DNA of 37,781 nucleotides from a virus. Under the pieces are notes generated by a model, which had not been told where the DNA came from, searched no databases, and was given only the letters and a program-made list of their open reading frames with translations. The position numbers were made by a program, and so were the translations under genes. Positions 15,953 to 25,700 of this stretch are shown here, one piece after another. The stretch spans positions 1 through 37,781 of IMG/VR virus record IMGVR_UViG_3300042462_000858; one strand, 5' to 3'. How positions within the stretch are numbered: the first letter of the stretch is position 1; each line of letters starts with the position of its first letter.

Positions 15953-16444
15953 TTATGATAATTTCTTACCCGGTGCGTCCATAAAGGCAAGATTTGCCCA
16001 CTTTGACGCAACTTCATCACCAAAAACTTCCTCTGGGCTGCCTGCAAAATGCTCCAGCTGCGTAACGCGAGAAGAAGCTTTTGATCCATTATCGCCATTT
16101 GATAACATCTTTGGAAGAGTTGTCATGGCAGTGTCAGCCAGAATGTCAGCCATCACGGGGTTGCCCCTCGATTCTTTTTTGATGGTCTCCATGATACTAG
16201 AAGAAAATCTATCTTGCTTCTTTGAGACGGGTGTGTCTAAACTAGAACTTCTTGGCCTTGCAAGGTTTTCATTAACATCGCTGCGTCTGTTCTGCTTGTT
16301 CTCAGAGAATTGAGAATAATTATTTGTAGAAGGCATTTGTCTAATTGGTCCTATTGATCCAAGCCCTTCCTGGAGTATTTCCACGATGCACTCTTTGACC
16401 ATGGACTTTAGCTGGGAGCGTGTCAACTTTATTCCGTTATTCAT
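15953..16444 (-). CDS. Putative internal head protein with targeting-like N-terminus, 163 aa
   Basis: The frame continues to a TTG at 16474, overlapping gp21, but the ATG at 16444 follows AAGGACGAGAGAA and is preferred. The N-terminus (IKLTRSQLKSMVKECIVEIL) is a basic amphipathic helix ending in L24-Q25-E26 before G27, which fits the prohead protease rule. The body is Ser/Asn/Arg-rich and looks disordered to about residue 90, then helical (MADILADTAMTTLPKML), ending with an EEVFGDEVASKWANLAFMD segment. Lying immediately downstream of gp21, it is a good candidate for a protein carried in the head and trimmed by that protease. Confidence 0.65.
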   Translation of the reverse strand: MNNGIKLTRSQLKSMVKECIVEILQEGLGSIGPIRQMPSTNNYSQFSENKQNRRSDVNENLARPRSSSLDTPVSKKQDRFSSSIMETIKKESRGNPVMADILADTAMTTLPKMLSNGDNGSKASSRVTQLEHFAGSPEEVFGDEVASKWANLAFMDAPGKKLS

Positions 16445-16461
16445 TTCTCTCGTCCTTCTTC

Positions 16462-17115
16462 TTAACGCTTGCAAGACAAAATATCATTCAAGGCCCTATC
16501 AATCCTGTCGCTCTTGTTGAAGATTCGCTTTAGGTCTGCCTCTGCAATCCTCTTTCCCTCAGGAATCATGAATGCACCAGGAGTAGAGGGCTCGGACACG
16601 TAATCCCAGCAGATCAGCTGGAAGTCGTCCTGAACGATGTGGTAGTCACCCTGCTTCTTTGTAGAGCCGACACCTCGAGAAGAAATTCCGAGCTTCACAC
16701 CGCTCTCGACAAGAGACTGCAAGATCTTGCCAGATGGGGTCTCAAGGATTTCAGCAGTCCCGTAGACGACGCCGTTCTCCAGGTAAGCTTCGCGAATGAT
16801 GTGAGAGACGTTTTTCAAATTGACCACAGAGGAGTCTGGGTGGTCTAGTTCTCCTAGCGCACGATTTTCCATGATAAATTTCTGGTAATTTCGCACCTCT
16901 CTCTCAAGCAAGTGCATCGGGTAAATACGCCCGTTTTGATTCAGGACATCTGCCTTCTGCAGAACTCCTTTCATGAAAACTTTCTTGACAGCGGGGATCT
17001 CTACCTTGTTACCAGCTGAGTCCTCGACGAGTGTGGCTGGCTTTACAACTTCGGTCACTACCTTGTAGTCAAAGACATCGTAAGTGTCCAAAAGACGTTT
17101 TTCATTTATAAGCAT
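16462..17115 (-). CDS. 21: Prohead core protease (T4 gp21-like)
   Basis: The protein is 217 aa from the ATG at 17115, which has GAGGA six bases upstream; another ATG two codons earlier (17121) is less well placed. The gp21 signature is complete: LNQNGRIYP near 58-66, LGELDHP with H92, and GISSRG with the nucleophile at S145 or S146. These match the His/Ser pair of the T4 serine protease. The enzyme is assembled in the prohead core, cuts scaffold, capsid and internal proteins after L/I-x-E, and then degrades itself. Internal sites of the same form (HIIREA, SLVESG) are present here. Length matches the family. Flanking genes are the 287-aa protein (two bases away) and a putative substrate downstream. 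Confidence 0.93.
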   Translation of the reverse strand: MLINEKRLLDTYDVFDYKVVTEVVKPATLVEDSAGNKVEIPAVKKVFMKGVLQKADVLNQNGRIYPMHLLEREVRNYQKFIMENRALGELDHPDSSVVNLKNVSHIIREAYLENGVVYGTAEILETPSGKILQSLVESGVKLGISSRGVGSTKKQGDYHIVQDDFQLICWDYVSEPSTPGAFMIPEGKRIAEADLKRIFNKSDRIDRALNDILSCKR

Positions 17116-17117
17116 AA

Positions 17118-17981
17118 TCATTCCTCACTATCAAGTTCTGAATTTAACTTTGTGTACAACATAAAACGTGTAATCGTGTCATCATCTACATTGTTCAGGC
17201 TTTCTTCCAGAAGTCTGTCTTTTGCCTCATGTAGCTTATTAATAATATATTTGTTGTCAGATGATGCTGATTCGTACAAGGAGATTTTTCTTAATAAAGA
17301 ATCCTTCACTTCAACAAGCTTCTTTTGCACGATAGAAAGGTCGCTATTTGCTGTCGAAAATACGTAAGCCTTTAAAAGTCCCTTCTGGTCTTCCTCAAGC
17401 ACGCCTGTGTACTTTTCGTTTAATTTCTTTGTCATAACCTTCATCAGAAGCCTAGACATTCCATTGGATTCTTCGCTGATGAAGTGATCGTCTGCAGCTG
17501 CTTTCTCTGTCACAAGCCAATTTGTCAGTTGATCTTCATACGTGGCAAGTTTACCAATGTCTTTATTCCTGCTGGATTCTCTCCAGCTATTGAGCAAAGT
17601 CTGCACTGTCGCATACATCTTGTACTCATTGATCTGCTGATCATAAAAATTTTCATCTCGCAATGCGTGATTAATATGCTTGATCAATAAAGACTTTTCC
17701 CTGTCAAGAGATGACATGTCGTACGAACAGGCTGCACCCTTGGCTTCGCTGATGATAGACGCAGCGACTGTTGGAGTGCTTACCGTAGTCTTTATTAAAG
17801 AATTTATGAGTCTAAATTCTCTGTAGAGTTCGGTGCCTGGCTTGAAGTGTCTTTTAAGAATTCTCAAGGCAGCAGATGACTTTCTTTGATCACCCTCCAC
17901 CAACGCTCGAGAAATAGATCTCACAAGAAATTCATACAAAAGACCTGCATTTCTTTTTTTATTGTGCGTTTTGCTGCTCAT
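17118..17981 (-). CDS. Conserved head-cluster protein between portal and protease, 287 aa
   Basis: The start overlaps the portal stop (ATGA), so translation is coupled. The protein is largely alpha-helical and charged, beginning SSKTHNKKRNAGLLYEFLV. L27-V28-E29 before G30 matches the prohead protease rule, so a basic N-terminal piece may be removed. No catalytic motif is seen. In T4 the genes between portal and protease encode core proteins gp67 and gp68. This gene occupies that position but is larger, and I do not recognise sequence identity. A prohead core role is inferred. Confidence 0.75.
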   Translation of the reverse strand: MSSKTHNKKRNAGLLYEFLVRSISRALVEGDQRKSSAALRILKRHFKPGTELYREFRLINSLIKTTVSTPTVAASIISEAKGAACSYDMSSLDREKSLLIKHINHALRDENFYDQQINEYKMYATVQTLLNSWRESSRNKDIGKLATYEDQLTNWLVTEKAAADDHFISEESNGMSRLLMKVMTKKLNEKYTGVLEEDQKGLLKAYVFSTANSDLSIVQKKLVEVKDSLLRKISLYESASSDNKYIINKLHEAKDRLLEESLNNVDDDTITRFMLYTKLNSELDSEE

Positions 17982-19957
17982 GTCTCGTCATCCCCATCAA
18001 CAAAAAATACGTTTTCTTCAGACTCTTTCAATAAACCTGTAGTGGACAATCCGTGGCTTTGTCTCCATCGGTTAAGCGCTGACAAAAGATCATGCGGAAG
18101 ATTTGTCTTTACCGGCTGTTCTTGTTGTCTCCTAGATTCAACTTTGGACACGGAATCTATAACTGACTTTAAGCCTGTCACGTCGTTAAAGCTACGATTT
18201 CTGGCGCTTAGCATCTCTGGGAAATCCGGTGGATCTGTGTGATGTAAACGCTTTTTTCTACGCTTGCTGTTTCTCTTGTTTGTAACTACAAGGTTAGTTT
18301 CCTTGAGTGTTTTCCTAATGTTAATAGGAGAATCAAGCTCTTTTAGACTATACTGGAAACTCTCAAAATCGTCATAATCATCGCCTGACGTCAAAAGCTC
18401 GGTTCCGGGGTCAACTTCCTCTTCTGGTTCTTCACCCGCGTTTTCTTCAGGTGGAGCCTCTTCCCCTCCCAGGTCACCGCCTTCCCCTCCTCCGCCGAAT
18501 AGATCTTCCCCGCCGCCCATGTCACCGCCTTCACCACCAGCTCCAGCGGACTCAATGCCTTGATCAACAATCTTGTCCTTCTTGCGTGCATCATCAATAT
18601 CGTCGCACTCATCCTCGTTAAGGCCCCAGATCTCTTTCCTGATGAAGTTCTTATCGACAAATCCCTCAGGAGCCGAGCCTGCGATCTCAAACTTGGCACG
18701 CCACAGTTCCAATTTCTGCTGTTGTGCGACAGTAGACGGATTAGACAATCTCAATGTGAAATTCTGAAGATCATCCCCATCAAAACCGTGTGCATACAGG
18801 TGAATAATTGCAAGCTTGTTGAGTTCAGATAGAAGGACACGCTGGATGACGTTGATGGTTCTAGAAAAACGAATGTCTTCTTGTGCCAGTGTCGCCTTGC
18901 TTGAAAGCATTTCGTCGTAGCCCAAGTATGCACGTGGGATTTTCAATGCTGCAAACAACTTCTTTTGGATGTACGCCACGTCTTCGACTGCTGCAGTATT
19001 TTGACCACCAGCTAGTGTCTCAATACGTGTGCCTGTCTCCGTACCACGCACAGGGATAAAGTAATCTTCGTCTACAGATAGCGGGTTGTACCTAAGATCA
19101 ACTCTCCCAGAGTTTTTGTCGATGACTTGACTTGAGCGCAGGTTTTTGCGCTGCTCCTCGACGTACAAGGGAATGTCTGCTGCTGGAATGTTGGCTACGT
19201 CAATGTAAAAAACGCGTCTCTCTGGTGCTCTCACAACTCGATAGACCAACATTGCATCTTCAATCAGGATGAGCTGTCTCCAAATCCTACGGGCAGGCTC
19301 AATCACTGATGAGCCATAAGGTAAAAACATGTCGTTGCCCAAGAGTCTGAAATGGGTAATTTCCCAGTTTTCTAGAACTCTATTACCGAGTGTGACCCAA
19401 CGAAATCTTACAGCGAAAGGATCTTCTCTATCATAATTTTCCTCGCGCTCAATCTCATTGACTGGGACTGGGAACGCAGATACAACTCCAAATTCTGGGT
19501 GTACATCATTATAAAGAAAGAAATCTCCGTACTTCACCAGATTTCTAGCCCATGACCTGAGATTGAACTCTGTGTTAAGGGTGTTGTAGAAGAGGTCTTC
19601 GATAATCTCTCTGATCTTTTCATTGTCAGAATAGATGTGCAAGACCCTGCCTTTATCATCCTGCGAACAGGCCTCATCTGCATAAATGTCAAGAGCAGAA
19701 GCAATTTCAGGTGTGTACTCCATTTCTTGAAAATCTTGATAGCGCATCAAGCGTTCAGAAAGGTTATACGCGTTGGCCGTAATAGTGGCGTAAGTCGGAG
19801 CAAGAGACTTCTGAAACAGAAGAGCGCCTGAAGACTTTGTCTTGTCGGCGACTGCAATTGCAGTATCAATTGTCCTGATCTTTTTCTTGACTACAGGACC
19901 GCTTCTAAAAAGAGAAGTAAGCCGCTTAAAGAGTGATTGGTTGGTTTTTTTTGCCAT
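17978..19957 (-). CDS. 20: Portal protein (T4 gp20-like)
   Basis: The protein is 659 aa against 524 in T4. The ATG at 19957 follows AGGCAGGCAATTAAT. The most telling block is MEYTPEIASALDIYADEAC near residues 75-93, then IIEDLFYNTLNTEFNLRSW, LVKYGDFFLYND and VNEIEREENYD, as in gp20. Twelve copies form the ring at the capsid vertex through which DNA enters, to which the tail joins. An Asp/Glu/Gly low-complexity tract (GGEGGDMGGGEDLFGGGG and on, about 470-520) is followed by a C-terminal extension of about 130 residues that T4 gp20 lacks. The tract resembles the one in the scaffold protein. The gene lies 79 bases after the 106-aa gene and overlaps the next gene. Confidence 0.94.
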   Translation of the reverse strand: MAKKTNQSLFKRLTSLFRSGPVVKKKIRTIDTAIAVADKTKSSGALLFQKSLAPTYATITANAYNLSERLMRYQDFQEMEYTPEIASALDIYADEACSQDDKGRVLHIYSDNEKIREIIEDLFYNTLNTEFNLRSWARNLVKYGDFFLYNDVHPEFGVVSAFPVPVNEIEREENYDREDPFAVRFRWVTLGNRVLENWEITHFRLLGNDMFLPYGSSVIEPARRIWRQLILIEDAMLVYRVVRAPERRVFYIDVANIPAADIPLYVEEQRKNLRSSQVIDKNSGRVDLRYNPLSVDEDYFIPVRGTETGTRIETLAGGQNTAAVEDVAYIQKKLFAALKIPRAYLGYDEMLSSKATLAQEDIRFSRTINVIQRVLLSELNKLAIIHLYAHGFDGDDLQNFTLRLSNPSTVAQQQKLELWRAKFEIAGSAPEGFVDKNFIRKEIWGLNEDECDDIDDARKKDKIVDQGIESAGAGGEGGDMGGGEDLFGGGGEGGDLGGEEAPPEENAGEEPEEEVDPGTELLTSGDDYDDFESFQYSLKELDSPINIRKTLKETNLVVTNKRNSKRRKKRLHHTDPPDFPEMLSARNRSFNDVTGLKSVIDSVSKVESRRQQEQPVKTNLPHDLLSALNRWRQSHGLSTTGLLKESEENVFFVDGDDET

Positions 19958-20036
19958 ATTAATTGCCTGCCTATTTGTGAGACAAGGCTCATGCTAATTT
20001 TATGTAAGAATATTTGCTTGTATATAAGGACCTAAC

Positions 20037-20357
20037 TCAAACTACACTTTGGTCTGGTTTTGAAGCTTTAAACACAACCTTCTTAGGTTCTGCCTTAGGA
20101 TCGTCAATGTATGACGAAGCATTATTGACCATCTTCTCCATAGTCTTCAATAGCACATCGACGTGAGGCGATGCAGCATTTGTCGCTTTTATATCTAGGA
20201 CATTTCTTTTGAATGACTCTAATGCCTTTAAAAGCTTACTTGCCTCTGCTGTAAGCTTGACTATTTTATCAGACTGCGAATAGTCTTCTTTTAAAAGAGT
20301 CTGGATTTCTTCAGAGATGATTGACTTTATTCTGTCGAGCGTGATCTTATTTTCCAT
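20037..20357 (-). CDS. Small helical protein between terminase and portal, 106 aa
   Basis: The ATG at 20357 has GAGG eight bases upstream. The protein is helical throughout (IKSIISEEIQTLLKE, then AEASKLLKALESFKRNV) with a basic tail. The first 25 residues resemble the targeting-like N-termini of other small proteins here, but the possible cut sites (I-S-E before E17, L-K-E before D25) do not have A, G or S next, so the match is partial. It takes the place where T4 has tail sheath and tail tube genes (18 and 19), and it is neither. Function unknown. Confidence 0.7.
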   Translation of the reverse strand: MENKITLDRIKSIISEEIQTLLKEDYSQSDKIVKLTAEASKLLKALESFKRNVLDIKATNAASPHVDVLLKTMEKMVNNASSYIDDPKAEPKKVVFKASKPDQSVV

Positions 20358-20390
20358 TTTAATTGCCTCTTTGCATGATTAAATATGGCG

Positions 20391-22004
20391 TCATCTTAAT
20401 AGCCAATTGAAATCTATTCCATTGGCATTTTTGACCAGTTCTGGATCTCTTGGCTTTGAGACGTTGTACGGCGTAAAACCATGAATGTTTGGATTAACTA
20501 TCGGCCTCGCGCCATTTAAGTCACCAGGTAGTGTATTTGAGTCTTTTCTGTCTACGCGGGTGGCTTTTAGCATCGCCATTGCAAGCTCTCTCCCTTGCTC
20601 ATTTATCGCTGAGGTTCCGTTTGTGAGCCATATGCCAATAGCAAGACTCAAAATTAAGTCATCATGAGCATCACGTGAAGCCTGAGCTTTTGAGCCATGC
20701 CAAATGAATGCCTGCAGCTGGTCATAAGTTCTTTGTGAATATATCTTTATGACTTTGTTACGAATTACTTCTTCTAATTTCCCTAAAATCTGTGGACGAG
20801 TGTTCCCTTGGGTCTCAAACCCTGGTACAATGTCATTTCCATTTGGCATATATTCCCACAGATCGCCAGACGATTCTCTGTACCAAAGTCTTCTGTACCC
20901 CGAGTCTCTCAGCTTTACGCAAGTAAAGTAGCCGAATGTGTTTCTTTCTGGGCACAGCAGGGCAGTGTTGTATAGCTTCCCATATTCCATCAGCAAGTCT
21001 GCGAATTTATCTGGCGGTATTTTTCCCATGTACTCTGCCACGACTTTACAATCAAAAGCATCAATTACATGAAAGGCAGAGAAATCTGCGCCGTCGCCAC
21101 GCGCGACGTCAGCAGAAATGATATATTTTTTTTCTGGTTTTGGCTCTTCCCATGTCCACACTGCATTTGCTGGACCTGATTTGTGTTTAGGAGGCTCCAA
21201 CATGTTTCTGAGATATTCCATCTCGGTGTCTTGCAGGAATGTGTCTCCTGACGAGATGAAGTCACATAAAAACTCCTGAGCGACTTTCCTCTTGGGAAGA
21301 TTTCTCGTCTCTTTATCGAACCACTCCTGGTCGTGCTCTGGATGTACCCACCACGGTAGATTGATGGTGTTAAACTCATTTTGTTGAGCTACGCCGTCTG
21401 TCCACAACTTGTAATACATACCTCCCACACCATTGGGAGTCGAAATAATGATTGCAGAACCACCAGTTGAAAGTGTGGGGTACAGACCGGTCCAGATGTC
21501 TTCAAAATCTCTAATGAACGCTGCTTCGTCAACAATGAGTAGAGACAGGGCTTCAGATCTACCTGCATCAGGTGACGTTGGGATTGCAGTGACAGTTGAC
21601 CCATTTGAGAATCTAATTTGCTGCCTTGTTGTTTCAAACCTCGTTAAAAGCAACCACTTTGGAAGACCATCCAGCATGGTCTTCACTTTTTTGATGAAGT
21701 TCATTGCAGTCTGAAGCTTTGTGGCAATGACGAGGATATTCTTGTCTTTCTTGAAAATAGAGTACCAGACAGAATACGCGGCAGTCACCGTAGAAAGCCC
21801 TAGCTGACGTGACTTGAGAACTATATTGAAGCGGTTCTTTTCAAAATCTTTGACACAATCATCCTGAAATGAATAAGTCTCAAATGGAATGAGGCCGCGC
21901 TTCGGATGTTGGATCTTAGCATAGGTACGCATGAAATAGACAGGATCTCTTCCACACCTCAAGATCTCTTTTACTTGCTGCTCTTTGTTTAGGCCACCCG
22001 CCAT
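20391..22004 (-). CDS. 17: Large terminase subunit, DNA-packaging ATPase and nuclease (T4 gp17-like)
   Basis: The protein is 537 aa. The ATPase half has K64-SRQLGLST-72 as the P-loop, Walker B LLIVDEAAF with D159 and E160, and the coupling motif IIISTPNG (185-192). The nuclease half starts with ISADVARGDGADFS (D299, D304) and ends with HDDLILSLAIG, giving the RNase-H-like acidic triad. It drives genome translocation through the portal and cuts the concatemer. The P-loop lacks the usual Lys before S/T (T4 has SRQLGKTT). The Lys sits at the start instead, a layout known in other terminases such as lambda gpA. No small terminase (gp16) gene is evident in the window. The start lies three bases past the preceding stop. 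Confidence 0.95.
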   Translation of the reverse strand: MAGGLNKEQQVKEILRCGRDPVYFMRTYAKIQHPKRGLIPFETYSFQDDCVKDFEKNRFNIVLKSRQLGLSTVTAAYSVWYSIFKKDKNILVIATKLQTAMNFIKKVKTMLDGLPKWLLLTRFETTRQQIRFSNGSTVTAIPTSPDAGRSEALSLLIVDEAAFIRDFEDIWTGLYPTLSTGGSAIIISTPNGVGGMYYKLWTDGVAQQNEFNTINLPWWVHPEHDQEWFDKETRNLPKRKVAQEFLCDFISSGDTFLQDTEMEYLRNMLEPPKHKSGPANAVWTWEEPKPEKKYIISADVARGDGADFSAFHVIDAFDCKVVAEYMGKIPPDKFADLLMEYGKLYNTALLCPERNTFGYFTCVKLRDSGYRRLWYRESSGDLWEYMPNGNDIVPGFETQGNTRPQILGKLEEVIRNKVIKIYSQRTYDQLQAFIWHGSKAQASRDAHDDLILSLAIGIWLTNGTSAINEQGRELAMAMLKATRVDRKDSNTLPGDLNGARPIVNPNIHGFTPYNVSKPRDPELVKNANGIDFNWLLR

Positions 22005-22007
22005 GGA

Positions 22008-22391
22008 TTATCCAATCTCGAATATTGTCTTGCGAATATACCGGGCAGTGCGCTTAGGATTGTGTATACCGAACCCAATGATTTCTAGTGATTCGTTTGA
22101 AGAGATCTCTTTTGTCGTCAAAGACTTGCTGGAAATGTCCTTATACGTACCTTTCACTTTCTTCAACACTTCACTGATCAGTGAAATTGATTCTTCTGCA
22201 CAGGCTCTTTTTGTCAAAATCATATCTTTTTCTGTCCCAAAATTGACCCCCATGCCGCAAGTGACAATCAACCTGTTTCCATGCAAATTAAATTTTACTG
22301 AGTAACCAGTGGTGACAGGAGTCGATGATCGTCCCCATGAAGTGTCCATTGCTTGTCCTAAAGCATTGTAATCGATATCAATATTTGGCAT
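22008..22391 (-). CDS. Hypothetical protein, 127 aa
   Basis: The frame is open to an ATG at 22427, but the ATG at 22391 has AGGAG upstream and gives the start MPNIDIDYNALGQAMDTSW. A beta-rich first half (YSVKFNLHGNRLIVTCGMGVNF) precedes a helical part (KRACAEESISLISEVLKKVK) and a basic C-terminus. No motif recognised. It lies between the recombination genes and the terminase. The size and position would suit a packaging accessory protein, but the sequence does not show this. Confidence 0.66.
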   Translation of the reverse strand: MPNIDIDYNALGQAMDTSWGRSSTPVTTGYSVKFNLHGNRLIVTCGMGVNFGTEKDMILTKRACAEESISLISEVLKKVKGTYKDISSKSLTTKEISSNESLEIIGFGIHNPKRTARYIRKTIFEIG

Positions 22392-22427
22392 AGTAATCGC
22401 TCTCCTGTTCATAAATATTGCTTTCAA

Positions 22428-22739
22428 CTATTCTATAACAAATTTGATGTTAAGAGGGGGCCTTTGAGATAATTCATCAATAACCTGTTGTTTTGAAGGT
22501 CTCCAACCCGATTTCCATTTTCCACGTTGAGGAGCCGCCCAAACCAAAGAGCACTTATAACATGAACTGAATTCATCCCAAGCGTCTTCATCATCTTTTG
22601 ATCTCATCAGGGTTTCGCAAACAGGACAGCTTATCGGAGCATTCGAGTGAAATTCTCTCGGGGTTATTACATAAAAATCATGCGGATGTGTAGATATCCA
22701 ACGATCATTTAAATACGGCTTTTTTTCAAGATCACTCAT
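22428..22739 (-). CDS. Small zinc-ribbon protein, 103 aa
   Basis: The start at 22739 overlaps the end of the Mre11-Rad50 gene by eight bases (ATGAGTGA) and has AAGG six bases upstream, so it is probably translationally coupled. An in-frame upstream ATG at 22763 is less likely. Two cysteine pairs, C38-x2-C41 and C60-x2-C63, make a zinc ribbon. A Trp-rich basic segment follows (LVWAAPQRGKWKSGWRPSK), which could bind nucleic acid. Coupling to gp46/47 suggests a role in recombination or replication; no family recognised. Confidence 0.72.
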   Translation of the reverse strand: MSDLEKKPYLNDRWISTHPHDFYVITPREFHSNAPISCPVCETLMRSKDDEDAWDEFSSCYKCSLVWAAPQRGKWKSGWRPSKQQVIDELSQRPPLNIKFVIE

Positions 22740-25700
22740 ACACGACCTTAGAGTCCTTTTCATTTTTAGTTATCTCTAACACAATGTCTGCGGCGTCCTT
22801 GACACCGTCGACATGCGTGATAACGATGACAGTCTTAAAATATCTCTTCAAAGAAGTTAAAAGCCTGTTACATGCTTCTACGCCTGTGTCGTCAAGGGCA
22901 CCGAATCCTTCATCAATGATGAACATGTCTGTCTTTGGCAAAGAAGAAATGTTGATAAGAGCCACGCGAATTGCGATAGAGCTTATCATTTTTTCCATGC
23001 CTGATCCAAGCTCGATGATTCTTCTCGAGTCGCCGTAATTGATGTAGACTTCCATAGAATCAGACTCATCATCAATTTCTAACTCAACAGTAAAATCAAC
23101 GATTCCTGACAGAATCTTGGATATCTCAGCATTGATGGCAGGCATCTGGGACGCGACGACTACAGACGGGACACCCTTCCTGGAAAACGCTGTGGCAATC
23201 AGCTCGTGCACCTTCATCTTCTGCAAGACTGACTCGCGAGCATCTTTTTCATCATTCAGTTTTTCAAGCTCGGAGTTCAGCTTTCCAATCTTGCTTGCAA
23301 GTTGAATTTTCTCAGAATCAAACTGCGCAATTTTTTTCGTGAGAACGTCTATTTCGGACCTGAGAGATACGACTTCGACGTTTTCGTCATTCTTAAGTGC
23401 TTCTTCTAGTTCGCACAATCTTGTCCTAGCTGGTTTGATTGTTGTCGTCAGCGACTCGATCGAGTTTTCGATCTTCACGATTTCTGTCTGTTTCTTTGAT
23501 AAATCAATCGTCAACTTCGTGTGCATGTCTTGAAGCTTTTGAAGCTTGTTGACCTTATCAGTAATATTCTCTACTCTGAGATTCTCAAGAGACTCTGTCG
23601 CCTTGCCCAGCTTTTCAAGCGCTTTTGCTGACTTGACCTTTTGATCTTCGATCTTGTTCTTTACAACGTGGGCATCTTTAATAAACTTGCATGTTGGAAA
23701 CATATCCCCACACGGAACCTCATCAAGAATCTTTAAAGACCTTTCCTGCTGCTTTAAAGCAGTGGCTTCTTTCTCATGCATGAGCTTGAGTTCTTTAACA
23801 GAAGATTCCAGAAGCATGAAAGACTCCTGCTTCTTTTTTAACACCAGAATGTCATTCTCTTCACTCAAAGAATTAATTTGCTGTACCTTATTTCTTATTT
23901 TCTCAGATTCATCCTGGATGGTGTCAAGGCTCATCTGGCTATCTACCAAACGTCTTTCTAGCTCAGCAAGCTTAGATCTTTGGACTTCCACTTGAGTCTG
24001 TGTAACTGGAGTGAAATTGCTGTGGCGAGAATACTCTGACTTAAGCTCTGACAATCTTTCTGCGGACTCTCGGACACTTTCTGTAATGTTTTCAATATTT
24101 GAGCTGCATTCCAATAAGGCAATTTTGTTTGTGCTCTCTAGAGTCTTCCAGTCTCTTTCTGGCAAAATCTTTAGTTGTGCCTTTGATGTGCTCAGGTCCT
24201 TGTTCGCAAGTTCATACATTTTTTCAAAGACGTCAAGATCAAGAAATTTTGACAGAATGGTTCTTCTTTTGGACGAGCCATGCTGAATAAATTGATTTAT
24301 CTCACCCTGCGCAGAAAGAGATGTCATCAAGAAGTCTTCTGGATTTCCGATGAGGCGCCTAATGACTTTCTCGGTGTCATTTCTTTGCTCACCTGCTAAG
24401 TCATGAGCCTCCCCCCTGGAATCTATCTTATAAAGATTCAAGGCAGTAGCAGCGCTCACGATTCCCTTCTTATTTTCGCTCTTTGTGGTCTGGCGTTCTA
24501 TCACGTAGTCTACGCCATTTACCCTGATAGAAGCTCTTGAGTAGCAAAACGGCTTCCTGATGTTACAGACATAAAGGTTCTTCATCGGACCGCGGTCAGT
24601 TGTGTTAAAAAGCGAATACATAATGCTACCGACGATCGAGGACTTGCCTGCCCTGTTGGAACCAAAAATACCGATGATTCCATTTAGATTATCGAAATTA
24701 ATCTCGTTACCATCGCCGTAAGAAAAAAGATTGTCGAATTTAAGACTTTTTAATGACCACTTTGCGTTTCTGACAGAGTCATCAGAAGAAGCGACTTGCG
24801 ACAGGTAAGACTTGATCTGCTCTCCGGCTTTCTGCCATGTCTCTTCCGGCTGTCCTGAGGAGATATGGTAGTTTTTCATTAAAGAAAGCAGCATATCTGG
24901 TTCACGGAGGTCTGCACGATGAAGAACTTGCGTTTCGGTAGCAATTACTTCTTTATCCACCTGCTGATCTATCTTGAATGTCACCTCAGACGCTTGAAGT
25001 TCTTGCTTCAAACGTGAAGTAAGCTCTTGTACTTCATGGTGACTAACGTGCACAAAGCTTTTAATCCTAAACCTTGAGCCTTGCGGAAAATCGTTAGCTA
25101 GAGAGAATGTGTTCTCTGCAGACCCTGCCCATTCAATCGTAACAAATGGCTTTGTGTTTGGGAGTGACCTATACTCAACATCCCACTCGGCATGGGAATG
25201 AATGTTCCAAACCAGATATCCGTGATCAAGCTCTTCGGCGTAATTTTGCTGAATTAAAGTACCGGGATATGCCATGGTTGGCATATAATTTCGATAGGCC
25301 AAAAACTGCCGCTTATGAATATCGCCCAGTAAGGTGATGTCATAATCTTTAAAAAAAGAGATGCTCAATCCATCTTCAACGGCCCAATCTGATTCTGTCT
25401 TACTTCCCAAGACTGAGCCGTGATAACACCCGATATTAAAATCTCCAGATATTGGCTTTACTGCATCCCATCCCTCTTCATCAAAGAGAGAATATACACA
25501 CAGGTTATATCCTGGTGCAAACTGATATACTCCGCTTTTTTTGTAGAGATAGATTCTTGGATTTCCAAGAGCATCCACGATGGGAGAGACAGCGTCCTGA
25601 CGTGTCATGTTCACAAGATTTCCATCATGATTTCCTAAAATCATGTGAACAAGTGCAACCTTTGCCATTTCAGTCAGCCACCAAGAAAGCAGATCAATAT

